A stretch of DNA of 64,000 nt from Evernia prunastri. Taxonomy: Eukaryota; Ascomycota; Lecanoromycetes; Lecanorales; Parmeliaceae. The DNA lies in assembly GCA_003184365.1 (NCBI GenBank), contig NKYR01000008.1:186001-250000 (forward strand), written 5' to 3'. The notes beneath the pieces were generated by a model. It did not search any database. It was not told the DNA's origin and was given only the letters and a program-made list of their open reading frames with translations. Positions 21,380 to 32,264 of the stretch are shown here, piece by piece; positions within the stretch are counted from its first letter, which is position 1, and each line of letters starts with the position of its first letter. The translations under genes were made by a program, and so were the position numbers.

Positions 21380-22078
21380 ATGACCACAACCAGCAGCACA
21401 GACACCAGCCTCGGCCTAATGGCCTTCTGGGCCGACATCGACCCGGACTACGTCCTCCCCTACCAGCAATGGCACAACTGCGAGCACATCCCCGAACGGG
21501 TCTCCATCCCCGGCTTCCACGAAGGCCGCCGCTACCGCGCCCTCGACAACGCGCCCCACTTCCTCATGTTCTACCACACCCGCTCCCTCGCCGTCCTCGC
21601 CTCGGACCCCTACCTCGCCGCCCTCAACGCCCCCACCCCCTGGACCCGCGAGGCCCTGGCCCACTTCCGGAACCCGGTCCGCGGCATCTACTCCCGCGTC
21701 GCCGTCGCCGGCGCGCCGGGCCCCTTCGCGGCGCCCTATGTTGTCTCGCTGCGCATGGATTTGCCCGAGGGCGGCGAGGGGACGTATGCGGAGCGCTGGG
21801 TGGGGGCGGCGTGCGGGGCGGAGAGCGTGCTGCGCGTGAGGTTCTACCGGGCGGATAACGCCGTGGGGAATATGGCCACGTCCGAGCGCAAGATCTACGG
21901 CGGCGGGCCGTGGAGGCAGGCGTACCTGCTTCTGATCGAACTGTCGGCGCCGCCGGACTGTGTGGGTGATGCGGTGCGTCGCGGGGACGCGGCGCTCGGG
22001 GCGGATGTCCCAAGGGCGAATGAGGAGATGAGGTTGTACTGGTTGGAAATCGCGCATAGGGCGAAAGAGGGGGCGTGA
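21380..22078 (+). CDS. Dimeric alpha/beta-barrel (EthD/ABM-like) protein, function unknown
   Basis: Intronless 232-residue protein with strong GC bias at third positions. The sequence looks like two ferredoxin-like alpha/beta-barrel halves. The first has YQQWHNCEHIPERVSIPGFH (residues 29-48) followed by GRRYRAL and DNAPHFLMFYHTRSLAVLASDPYLAALN. The pattern of W/Y, N/D, EH and IPGF is common in small stress-response or EthD/YciI-like barrels, many bacterial. The second half starts near residue 115 with PYVVSLRMDLPEGG and keeps an ERW...ER skeleton. No catalytic mechanism can be assigned. Its place between catabolic enzymes suggests a lactonase, isomerase or mono-oxygenase-like helper, which is inference. 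Lack of introns and GC-rich codons differ from the flanking intergenic sequence. Confidence 0.75.
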   Translation: MTTTSSTDTSLGLMAFWADIDPDYVLPYQQWHNCEHIPERVSIPGFHEGRRYRALDNAPHFLMFYHTRSLAVLASDPYLAALNAPTPWTREALAHFRNPVRGIYSRVAVAGAPGPFAAPYVVSLRMDLPEGGEGTYAERWVGAACGAESVLRVRFYRADNAVGNMATSERKIYGGGPWRQAYLLLIELSAPPDCVGDAVRRGDAALGADVPRANEEMRLYWLEIAHRAKEGA

Positions 22079-22641
22079 TTGCGGGAGAAAGCCGATCATG
22101 CGAGATATGCTCATCGCTTTGGGGCGACTACGACGGGGTTCGAAGTCGGAAGCGTGGCTATCACTGGTCTTGTGCTGCCGCGCTCTTACCTACCCATACC
22201 CACCGATTTTTAGTCCTCCTGACCTCAGAGCTCGAACTGGGCATATGAACAAACATTGCACCTAGAAAAGCAAACGAGCAGCTTGCTAGCCAAGTCCGCC
22301 AAATTCAGTCCTAGCATTGGGTAATGCTTCAAGACCGCGACGTGCGTACCGTATTGCAGCGCTGGAGCAGATTGAATACTTGATCGACCGAGGACACCGA
22401 TAGATTCCTTCCTTCCCCTTTAGCTGGACATAGCCCGATGTCACTTTTCCTTACCTACTGCCACCGTCGGTCTATCACGCAACCCACCTTTCGGGCACCA
22501 CGGAGTAGGTAGAATGCGGGCTTCTACATCGTCCATCTGATCTATCGCGAACGCGACTTCTATGAACACTAGCCCAAATGCAACGTCAAACTAGGACTTT
22601 GCTTGCCCTACCGTTCTTTACCACGTACGCAGAAATCTACT
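22079..22641. other. Convergent intergenic region
   Basis: 3' flanks of the barrel gene (plus) and the FAH-family gene (minus). No gene is seen. Confidence 0.5.
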
Positions 22642-23756
22642 CTAGAGAAACTCCACCCGATTCACACAAGCCCCCACGCCCTTCAAGCCAACCTCAACCA
22701 CGTCCCCATCCTTCAACCACAGCGGCGGCTTCCTCCCTCCACCAATCCCTTCAGGCCTGATGATAAACGTCAGCAAAAGAAGACCCCCCAATGAAACAAA
22801 TAACAAATGAACAAATAGAAGAGAACCGCTCCACTCACGTCCCCGTAAAAATCACATCCCCCGGCAGCAGCGTCGTACCCCTCGACAAAAACGCCACGCT
22901 CTCCTTAACCCCAAACACCATATCCCCCGTCTCCGAACTCTGCACCGTCTCCCCGTTCACCTTCGTATATATGCTCAACCCTTGCGGGTCCCCAATGACG
23001 TCCCCCGACACGATGCCCGGCCCGAACGGCGCCCACCCGTCGAACCCCTTGCCCAGGTTCCACTGGCTGCCGCCGCGTTTGAGCTGCCACTCGCGGTGCG
23101 AGACGTCGTTGCCGACCGCGTAGCCGAGGACGTAAGACAGGGCGTCGGCCGGCGCGACGTCGCGGGCTTCGCGGCCGATGATCACGACGAGCTCGCATTC
23201 GTAGTCCACCCCCAGGGTTTCTTGCGCCATGGCGGGGACGGGGATCCGGGCGAAGGGTCCGCTGAGGGCGGTGAGGGGTTTGAAGAAGAGGACGGGGTAG
23301 TCCGGGAGGGGCATTTGGGCCTGTTCTCAAGTGTTTAGCGGAAAGCGCCTTGTGTCGGGTTCTTCTTAGCCCCGCCGGTTTTGCACGTTCTACACGTACC
23401 TCACGGGCATGTTTTTCGTAATTTAGTCCGAGGCATCGGACAGTCTTGACGTCCTCTCTTGCCAGCGGTGCGAGCAGTGACTTCACGTCCTGGGAAAGTT
23501 CAGTACAAGCCGTCTCGTTGAGAGCGCCCCATACGTACTGCGATCCGCTCGGTCACGTGATGCTTGCCGAAAATGTCACCCTCGATCACACGCGCCTGGG
23601 CGACCTTGCCGATGTCTGTCACTCCTGGGGAGATGATTGCGTCGCCATAATACGTCCTGCCATCCTCGGCCAGGAATCGGATCAGGTGCTACCAAACAGT
23701 AAGCTCCCAAAGCATCAGCTCAAGATATCGCCTGCACCCACTGAGAATTCAGGCAT
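22642..23756 (-). CDS. Fumarylacetoacetate hydrolase (FAH)-family enzyme
   Basis: FAH-family enzymes hydrolyse or decarboxylate acylpyruvates and 2,4-diketo acids in a metal-dependent way. Five exons: 23756-23742, 23688-23539, 23489-23400, 23320-22839 and 22756-22642. They join in frame to 283 residues, typical for fungal FAHD2-like proteins. The tiny first exon (MPEFS) joins to HLIRFLAEDG. Family motifs in order: GLNYEKHARE, DYPVLFFKPLTALSGP, DYECELVVIIG with the metal-binding acidic residues, GYAVGNDVSHREWQ, GKGFDGWAPFGPG, ETGDMVFGVKESVAFLS and PGDVIFTGTPEGIG. Divergent from the JEN-like permease across a 1.08-kb region. It probably releases pyruvate or a related acid at the end of the local pathway (inference). 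Confidence 0.9.
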
Positions 23757-24839
23757 GATCAAGATACGTGATCAGTGCGTAGGTGATAATAACGCTTGCA
23801 TCTCTGTTTTCTGATTCGCTCCGTGGGATGGGAGCTGGATGCTGTTTGGAAGCAACAGCGAGAAGGGGGGGTCGGAGCGCGTTCGCCATTATCGAATTTT
23901 TGTGTGCCGGTACCGGATCGCCACCATTAGCAATCTAGCCGAAGCAATCCTTTTGCAACAGAATCCGCTATCAAGGAGCTTCGGTTCACACGGAATGTCT
24001 CCTGGAGTATATTCGCAGCACTAAGGCACATGGTTTGCAGCGGTGAGCTCGAGATCAAATATAGTGCGTTCAGGGTTCCGTCCTAACCGTCGACTACCAT
24101 GTGAGTGTACTGCCTGTGCTGTTAGTTCAGTGCAAGTCGATCTATGAGTATGAGGGCTCCGACGATGCTGTTCGTTTGGAGTAGGAAGTGCTTTGAAATC
24201 TTCCTCAAAACACAATACCGTAGGTGCCATAATTCCTGAGTGGAATCTTGGACCGATACATGACGTCGCGTGACCCATCGACGTTTTGTGATCTGCCACT
24301 TTCTGATCATAGCGTAGGACCCTGCCAAATTATGACCATTCAGTTGGGTTTGCAGATCGCGTCAGCGTTGAATATAATATAAGTAAGTTTGGCCTTAAAA
24401 GACCCAACAGTCAACATCCCGAACCTCTTGGTTCATGCGGGGTAAAAGCGGAGTTAAGCTTTGGGAAAGCATCTTCCACGTGTATTGGGTTTGCCGATCG
24501 TCCAAAGGTCTCCATGTTTGGACGGTAGGCGTTCTTGAATGCCGTCTACTGCAAGTCGCCGCAGCCTCGATCTGTTTTTGTTACAGTAAACGTACCAAAG
24601 GGACTAGCCGGCCGCCCACACAAGCACAGTCAATCAAGAGGAGTGCCACGTGGTATTTGCATTAGCGGCTCGAGAATTCAAGATCGCTGTGCTCGGACTG
24701 CCGACGCCATCGTCATGGTGCCATATATGGTCCTCATTAGCTGCGCTGAGAACGTCAGGGACTTCAGGAACTGTTTCTCCAATTCCCTCTTTTGTGACAC
24801 AGTTGGTTCAGCATCTGCTCTTCGCACTCACCGTCCAAG
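23757..24839. promoter_or_regulatory. Divergent promoter between FAH-family and JEN-like genes
   Basis: No gene is visible in the 1.08 kb between the two start codons. It contains a CCGGTACCGG palindrome near 23907 and several single CGG/CCG triplets, but no CGG-N11-CCG pair like that of the 19.5-20.0 kb promoter. Confidence 0.4.
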
Positions 24840-26476
24840 ATGGCTGCATACGATGACGAAAAGATTGCTGGTGCCAGCCAAGTCGAACACACTCAGGATC
24901 ATAACGAGCCAAGCATGAGCGTCGGACGGTATCTCGCCACTCGCCTCCCCACACTGAAGCCTCCCATGACCAAAGTGGCCAATCCGATTTCATTACTGGC
25001 CACGCTCAACCGTTCGCAGTGGCTCTTCTTTCTGGTAGGGATGACTTTGTCGAGCTCTTGGAGTAATGTTGTGTGAATGTCAGTCACTGATGTATCGATA
25101 GGTGGGCTTTTTCGGCTGGACATGGGATGCCTTCGACTTTTTCTCAGTCAGCTTGACTCTAACGCCGCTGGCTACGTATTTCAACAAGTCCACAAATGAC
25201 ATCAGCTGGGGCATCACCACAACGCTCATGCTGCGTTCGGTCGGTGCCATCATTTTCGGTCTCATTGCGGATAGGTATGGCCGCAAATGGCCTTACATCG
25301 TAAACCAGGTTCTCTTCATCTTGTTCGAGCTTGCAACGGGTTTCTGTAACACCTACAAACAATTCATAGCTTGCCGCTGCTTGTTCGGGATTGCAATGGG
25401 AGGCATGTACGGCAACGCTGTGGCCACTGCACTTGAGGATTCTCCGCCTGCGGCTCGTGGTCTCCTCTCGGGAATATACCAAGTCGGATATATACTCGGA
25501 TATCTTCTCGCAACGGTCTTTGCCAGGGCCCTTGTGGGTACCACTAGCCACGGCTGGCGACCTTTGTACTGGTTTGGCGCGTGCCCGCCGATTCTGTTGA
25601 TCATCTTCCGTCTTTGCCTTCCTGAAACCAAAGCCTTCCAGGAACGTGAGCGTGTGAGAAAATCTACCTTGCACGCGACTCGGACCTTTGTCTCGGAAGT
25701 CAGGGTTTCACTGAAGCACCACTGGCTAGTTCTGATGTACTTAGTCTTGTTTATAGCAGGTACCCAGTTTGTGGTAAGTAATGCGTGGACGCCTGTCCGA
25801 TCGTTTGTTCACGATTGACCCGTTTTAGTCTCATGGGACCCAAGACCTATACCCAACTTTGCTCAAGCAACAATACGGGTTTTCCGCCAACGCGATTACT
25901 GTGACCCAAGTCGTCGCCAACCTCGGCGCTTTCAGTGGTGGGATTACCATGGGGTATCTTTCGGAGATCTTCGGTCAACGGCTCACCATCCTGGCCACTT
26001 GCATCTGTGGTGGTGCTTTAGTGTACCCATACGGCTTCGTATCGTCACACAAGGTCATAGCAGTGGCCTTCTTTGAGCAATTCTTCATCGAAGGTATACT
26101 AGGAGTGGTTCCCGTCCACATCATATCGCTCTCACCGGGCTCGCTCCGTGCCTCGGCGGTCGGAACAGCTTATCAGCTGGGCAGTCTCATCTCCAGCGCC
26201 AGCACGACGATCGAGACCACGCTCGGACAACGTTTCCCCCTGCCACCGACCAAGAAAGGGGTACCTCGGTACAATTATGGGGAAGTCATTTGCATTTTCA
26301 CAGCATGCGGCATTGTATATCTCATGTTCTTGGTCCTCGTCGCACCGGAGGGAAGGAGGGTCCCGTTGGATGTCGGTCATGACACAGACGTGGCGGAGGC
26401 GATGCATACCGACCTGGTCGAGATCGATGAAATTGCCCATAAGGGTGGGATAGAGACACCCGATCGAGCCGAATAG
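24840..26476 (+). CDS. JEN1-like mono/dicarboxylate permease (MFS)
   Basis: Major facilitator that imports lactate, pyruvate or dicarboxylates with protons across the plasma membrane. Exons 24840-25034, 25102-25773 and 25829-26476 give 504 residues. The N-terminal cytoplasmic segment leads into GFFGWTWDAFDFFSVSLTLT, then GLIADRYGRKWPY (MFS loop 2-3 motif), ATALEDSPPAARGLLSGIYQ and WRPLYWFGACPP. The second intron splits the JEN signature, which reads QFV|SHGTQDLYPT; the usual first residue Asn is Gln here (residue 287) while the H-X-T-Q-D core is kept. The C-terminal half has EIFGQRLTIL and PGSLRASAVGTAYQLGSLIS. Position in a catabolic cluster suggests uptake of the pathway's acid substrate or export of its product. 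Confidence 0.9.
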
Positions 26477-28008
26477 CTGGTCAATCGGTCTGGATTTCAG
26501 AATGATGGATCTCTCTGGTTGTATCCTCATGTACATACGACTGTTCTGGTTTTATTGGCGTTCCATTGGATGGTAGTTTGCGTCTCATTAGTCCCAAAAA
26601 GAGAAACCGGCCTTGTTTCGAATGGTCATGAAGGTAATTCAAGCCTGTAGCCAGGCCACCACACCTACAACCGTCATGCCGCTCGAATCTGCCATCAAAC
26701 GTCTTGCCGTATTGACCTCAAAGCAAGAACGTCGTCCTGAGCACAGCTCTACTGCTTCCCATTCCCAACCATCAACGTAGATCTGAAAGCCGAGGTTCAG
26801 CCATCGCCCATTCACCCCGGGTCCGCTCTAGCTTAGCTCATCTCCAGCGCGGACATCATAGGTAGAGTACCGTGTGCTTTGAACGGCCTGGACACGCGCC
26901 GCCGGGCCATCATTGTTATTTGCTAATGTGGAGACTGAGGACCGAGGGGAATGGTGCGGAGACATACGAGTTCTCTGGTTCTCTGAAAGTAGATTAACCT
27001 TTCTGAGTCAATACTTAAGGTAAAGTTGGTATTGTGTAACGTAAAATCATTAGTGTACTCGTATAGAATCATAGCGACTCGGTTACATAATCAGATCTTC
27101 ATTACTAAGCGGTCCAGACTGGTTTAGTCGCTCATAAGAAAATAGCGTGGGAGGCAGCCCGTTGCGAGAACACCAGAATTGCAACAACTAACTTCCCACC
27201 GTATTCTCTTCACTCTCCCCGGATTACCGACCTGTATCCCGTCATTCACACGACAGACTTTTGGCCACCCGGATTTTTGCTCTCAACGACGTGTACCCAA
27301 GGAAGACGCTGTGGTGGACTCCGTCCGCCTTCACACATGACAGCAAGGACGATGGGAGATGCCCCTCGGCATGACATGTGACGGAGTTAGGAAAAGAGCA
27401 AACAACTACTACTAAATGTTATATTCAGATGCCACATTTGCTCCACCGTACGCGGATTGTGTGCCGGCGAAAAAGCCAAATATGTTGTATACGGTTTCGT
27501 GGGTGAGACCCCGCGCGGGGTGAAATGCGTCAGACTTGATCGGAAGATTCACAAATTGAGTTCATTTCATTTATTAAAGTATTGCACAGTGATTTCAGAG
27601 TCTCACTACTCTCATGCTTGCCATTGCTACATATTTCACTTATCCTATCTGTCCGTCGTCGGCCCCGCAAGGATCAATGGCATTGGATTCCAGCTTACTC
27701 TCTACCCCACATAACTCAACTTCTGGGGTTGCAACTCGCGAGCCAGACTCGTATCATGTTTTACTTTCCTTGTTTCCTGGAGCAACATTGGATCGGGGGT
27801 CCGTACACGGCACAAGGGGTCCCTCATGATTTTCCCCTCCCTCTCCGGCCTCCCCACCCCACCACTCATCAAACCCCGCCGGCTTCCGCCTCCACTCTTA
27901 CTAGCTACCCTCTGCTTCAAATTCTTCACAAGTACCACGACCTCCATATACTTCGCTTGTCCCTCGGCCAAAAACCACCGCATTCTTCTGCATTGTAGCG
28001 CATAAAAT
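26477..28008. other. Intergenic region
   Basis: 1.5 kb without a convincing gene. The final 200 bases are C/T-rich and probably the promoter/5' UTR of the epimerase gene. Confidence 0.5.
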
Positions 28009-29052
28009 ATGAGCGAATTCCTAGAGTCGCATAATCTTCCCGACACCATTGAATCTGAGGACGTGCTCGAAGAACTGCTGTCGCGACCGCCGGTATGGCT
28101 GCCCAAACTCCTCGGAGGTGTGGATGGAGACATCATGTTCCTTGGAATCGGTGGCAAAGTCGGTCCTACGATCGCCCGCATGGCCAAGCGTGCGGTGCCG
28201 TCCAAACGGGTCATCGGCGTCGCACGCTTTTCCGAAAAAGACCTGCGAGCCCGGCTGGAAAGCTGGGACATCGAAACCATTGTCTGCGACCTGCTCGAGC
28301 GCGACTCCGTGGCTGCCCTGCCGGACGTGTCCAACGTCGTGTACATGGCCGGGAAGAAATTCGGCGTCGGCGAGGACCCGAGCTTCGCCTGGGCGATGAA
28401 CACGCACGTCCCCGCCCTCGTCGCCGAGCGTTTCCGCGCCGCGCGCATCGTCGCCTTCTCCACGCTCTGCGTCTACCCCTTCGCGCCCATCAGCGGCGGC
28501 GGGTGGGACGAGTCCGTCGAGCCGGGCCCCACGGGCGACTACGCCACGAGCTGCGTCGGGCGCGAGCGCATCTTCTCCTACTTCTCCCGCCGCCACGGCA
28601 CGCCCGGCCGCCTCGCCCGGCTCAACTACGCCATCGACATGCGCTACGGCGTCCTGCACGACGTGGCCCGCTGGGTCCGCCGCGGCGAACCCATCCCCAT
28701 CGGCACCGCGTACGCCTCCGTCATCTGGCAGGGCGACGCCAACGCGCAGATCCTCGGCATGCTCGCGCACGCGACCGCGCCGACGACGCCGCTGAACGTC
28801 GGCGGGCCGGAGCACATGAGCGTCCGCATGGCGGCGCACGAGTTTGGCCGCCGCTTCGGGAGGGAACCGGTTTTCGAGGGCGAGGAGACGCAGACGGGTT
28901 GGTATAATAATACGCTGGCGGCGCAGCGGCTTTATGGGTACCCTGTTGTTTCGCTCGCGAGGATGATTGATTGGGTGGCTGATTGGGTAGCGAGGGATAT
29001 GCCGTCTCTTGATAAACCGACACATTATGAAGAGCGTGGCGGGCAGTTTTGA
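28009..29052 (+). CDS. NAD-dependent epimerase/dehydratase (extended SDR)
   Basis: Intronless 347-residue protein, GC-rich in its second half. The Rossmann turn is IMFLGIGGKVGPTIARMAKR (42-61), followed by GVARFSE and DLLERDSV. The extended-SDR core continues with NVVYMAGKKFG, AFSTLCVYPF and GDYATSCVGRERIFSYFSRR. The usual YXXXK reads Y-A-T-S-C, so the catalytic lysine is absent at its normal place; an Arg lies a few residues on. The C-terminal part has TPLNVGGPEHMSVR, as in sugar-nucleotide or sugar-acid epimerases. Similar proteins occur beside sugar-acid genes in proteobacteria (recollection, not searched). Co-location suggests it shapes the substrate of the cluster. Confidence 0.85.
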   Translation: MSEFLESHNLPDTIESEDVLEELLSRPPVWLPKLLGGVDGDIMFLGIGGKVGPTIARMAKRAVPSKRVIGVARFSEKDLRARLESWDIETIVCDLLERDSVAALPDVSNVVYMAGKKFGVGEDPSFAWAMNTHVPALVAERFRAARIVAFSTLCVYPFAPISGGGWDESVEPGPTGDYATSCVGRERIFSYFSRRHGTPGRLARLNYAIDMRYGVLHDVARWVRRGEPIPIGTAYASVIWQGDANAQILGMLAHATAPTTPLNVGGPEHMSVRMAAHEFGRRFGREPVFEGEETQTGWYNNTLAAQRLYGYPVVSLARMIDWVADWVARDMPSLDKPTHYEERGGQF

Positions 29053-30409
29053 GGGGGTGTCGAATGATTCTTCCTTGATGAGAGAAAATTCAGTAGGAGA
29101 TGATAGGATTGACAAGAGGTCCATTGCAAATACAATCAAAGTGTATTCCCAGACTTCTTACCCTGATCGGCATAGATACAGCATATCTCAGCGCTCCTTG
29201 AGTTTTAGCAAGCTGTGAGCCGTATGTGTGAGACATGGTTTGTGCACCGCATGCCTGATGTCCTCCAAAGAAGACTTCTCCATGATTGAACATGATTTGT
29301 AAGTTTTATACGAAGGGCGAACTAGATGAACCGCATCTTTTTAATCTGAGATAGCAAGACTACCCTCTGCATATGCCCATGAGCGGGGATACAGCGGACT
29401 CGAAACACGAAGTGGAAGAACGAATAGTAGGGATAGCTTGGAGTAGGGAGATATAGAGTAGATGCGATGTACACAATTTGTAATACCAAAGGAGACATGG
29501 AGGCGAGAATCTGCATGACAGGAGGGTACGTGAAGTGGTCAATTCAATGGATCGCGCTCTGTGGCTTTGTGGGGGATGTGGGTATCTCCTGTTGAGCAAG
29601 TACAAGTCTATCATATTGCTTGGCAGTTGGACACGGTACTCACAGAGATTTACAGGTTGACGTCCAAATCTCGAAAGTCAGAGAGGCGTTGACCGAGGTA
29701 GAGTGTCATAGGCGTTCCTTTTCACCACTTGTATAGTGCAGGAACAGTCGCGGAAACGCTGCGAACCGACCGCCGCATAAAGCGCACCACAAGCTTTCGA
29801 GGTTAGTCGTCTGCTTAGTAGGTTACTCGTTTGCATGGTGGCATCCTGTACACGCTCGACATTGAGGCTGCGGAAGAGCAACCCTGTGCTGTGGGGCTGA
29901 TACCTTGGCAGCTAGAGTAGGGCAGAGAAGACACAAATCTATCCGCCGGCTCGGTCAGATGCTCAACAGAGGCTGCGGCTACCAGAATGCGGGTTGGATA
30001 AGAAGAGAGGGATACGACATTCCATAGATCCTAGTTTTGTCCAAGGGAATCACATCATCGTCTGTAAGTGGAATCTTTGAAGTACAAATGTCTCAATAAG
30101 AATCTCAACATCACTTTCTTACATATCGCGCGCATATTTTCTTGAAGTTTCAGAAGTCAATTTCTACGTTGTGCAGTGTTTTCCCGGTGTATACTTCATA
30201 TTGTTGCAGGATGATAAATTATAAAGGTAAGATCGTGAAGATTGAATACCCGTGTAGATGGAGCGTGAGGAGCAATTCAAGCTCTTTCCCGTCTACACAA
30301 TTGCCATTTAGACTGGATCGGCGCCAGAATTAGACCCGATATCCACATCCCTTGTCTGCTCCTGCTCATTGTCATGCTCGTCATGCCCGTCGCCCCCCTT
30401 TTCGCACAT
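29053..30409. other. Intergenic region
   Basis: No gene is supported; short frames only. Confidence 0.5.
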
Positions 30410-30861
30410 CTATCTCCATCTCGCATCGTTCTTTCGCTCCAATTCACGTTTCAGATCTGGATCCATCTGCTTCATGACCTTCTCCTCCGTGTACTGGTAT
30501 TTGCCTTCGGCCTGCGCAATGCTATGGTTCAACAATTGATCTCGGTCTCTCAGCGATTTGATACGTTGGTCGTGCCCGACATCTGCTTTATTGCCCCGCG
30601 CTTTACGGGCTTTTTCACGCCCTCTCAGTTCCCTAAAGTTCTTGTCGTTAGCTCTTGGAACCTTGCCTTTAGCGGATACTAGCTGAGCAGGACTGAACGC
30701 ACGAGGATTCCCCTAGATACATTTGAATGGCATACATACTGTCCGTTTGCTTCTTTCATGTTTCCATAGTGGTTGCGCGTTTCTTTGTCGCTCCAATCTT
30801 CATCATATCCTTTACTCAAATTCCGAAAGCGGGTGTCCCATTGCTTATACTTTTCTGGCAT
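30410..30861 (-). CDS. Small charged protein, function unknown
   Basis: Two exons, 30861-30736 and 30682-30410, with a 53-nt GT-AG intron, encode 132 residues in frame from ATG to TAG. The product is very hydrophilic: MPEKYKQWDTRFRNLSKGYD opens it, then a run of basic words (GREKARKARG-type) and a predicted helical C-terminus (AQAEGKYQYTEEKVMKQM, ELERKNDARWR). No signal peptide or membrane segment. The splice sites and the coherent charged composition on both sides of the intron support a real gene. No family is recognised. Confidence 0.6.
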
Positions 30862-31567
30862 AGCTGAAGTTATAAGAGAACAGTTGTCAGACTGACTTAT
30901 ACAATAGAAGAAGGGAAGCTTGGTCTGGGACTTTATAGTAATGTGGATAAGAGTGATTTATGAGGGCGGAAGAAAGCTAAGGGAGTCATAGCCCCTTCAG
31001 GCTTATGCGCTAAGACATCTGACGGCATAAATGTGCCATATGACGTGGCACCAATGAATTGCCGAACCAGTCCTCTGGGACCCTAACTTGATAGCTCAGG
31101 CTACGTGAACGATACAAGAAGGCATACAACAGACTACAAATGAAGGTCCCTTCGTGCTCTGAAAACAGTAGAATCTAAGTCTTGAGGAAGAGAGGAGGGA
31201 TGGGTTCAACGAGTTTAACAGGAAGAGCTTGATATCAGATCTCCTTTAGAATCAGCGACAACGGGTGGTGCTTGGCCGATTGTCCTATAGGGTATAGGCT
31301 GAGGTCCGAGCAGATTTCTGTCTTCTAGGCAGAATTCGCTTTGACAGAACGACCACTCTCATCAGACAAGGTTGCGTCCGGATGGAAAGCCAAAGCGCCG
31401 AAATCCGATAGTTGGAGGGGTAATTAGTCTGGCATGCAGAACGGGAGAAGGCAGTGCCAATCAAGAGGTGTCCCCTGTGCTCTGAATCATAGTAGCCCGA
31501 TCTGCAAGCCAACGCAGCGTGTGCTGCGGTCGACGTCCAAACGATCAAAAAAGCCTCATTTTAATGA
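30862..31567. other. Intergenic region
   Basis: Upstream region of the charged-protein gene and flank of the MITE. No gene is seen. Confidence 0.5.
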
Positions 31568-32121
31568 CAAGGCTCCCGATAGTCCGACTAGTCCGTCCAA
31601 ACACCCAAACTAGTCCAAAATGAAGCTGTACAGACAGTCTACAGTCGGTCCAAAAAGTCAGACCGTCGGACTGATTTAGACTAGTCCGTCGGACTAGTCT
31701 ATCAAGTCATCCAAAGCCTTCACAGCTCCTTTCTTCATAGTATTAATAATATATCTTACAGCTATGATAGATGGAGTCGTAGCAGTAGTGAGGGTCTCTG
31801 ACAGGTCAGATTTATTGTCGCTGAGTGTCATGATAATGTTGTTATTGAATAATAATGCTTCGCCTTGATGTGAAATATTTTCTTCTCTGCTCGCTACTAA
31901 AAATAGATACATTACTATTAAAAAAAAACTGAGAATATACTCAAACATTCACTATAAAATCGCGTATCAAGATAAAAATCAGTACACCGTCAGACTATTA
32001 GTGGACTAGTCCGTCTAAACACCTGAACTAGTCTATACACAGTCCGTCCAAATGTCAGACCGTCCACGGACTAGTTCACACTAATAGTCCAGAAAGTGGG
32101 GGCGGACTATCGGGAGCCTTG
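31568..32121. mobile_element. hAT-like MITE with subterminal ACTAGTCCG repeats
   Basis: 554-bp element with perfect 19-bp terminal inverted repeats, CAAGGCTCCCGATAGTCCG at 31568-31586 and its complement at 32103-32121. Inside each end the word ACTAGTCCG(T/A) recurs several times in both orientations, for example ACTAGTCCGTCCAAACACC near the left end and ACTAGTCCGTCTAAACACC near the right. Such subterminal repeats are typical of hAT transposase binding regions. The AT-rich centre contains a minus-strand frame of 84 codons without a recognisable transposase motif. No 8-bp target duplication is visible at these borders, so they may be a few bases off or one flank has changed. Confidence 0.7.
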
Positions 32122-32264
32122 CCGGTTTCATGGACTAATCATCTTCGATCCCGCTACACCCTCTACTTCACCAACGGGGCTTGGAATGGTGAAGTGACGC
32201 CCAGTCGGCCCCAGTCAATCCTTTGACGGCCAGAAACTACTGCGATAACATGTCAGGCTTGACA

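Noticed and set aside
18364..29052. Classical quinate (qa/qut) cluster
   Set aside because: Only a dehydroquinase-like gene matches; quinate dehydrogenase, dehydroshikimate dehydratase, quinate permease and the activator/repressor pair are not in the window.
28021..29139. 372-codon minus-strand frame opposite the epimerase gene
   Set aside because: Antisense shadow of a GC-rich gene; the plus strand carries the recognisable SDR fold.
31694..31948. Transposase gene inside the hAT-like MITE
   Set aside because: 84 AT-rich codons without any hAT catalytic or dimerisation motif.
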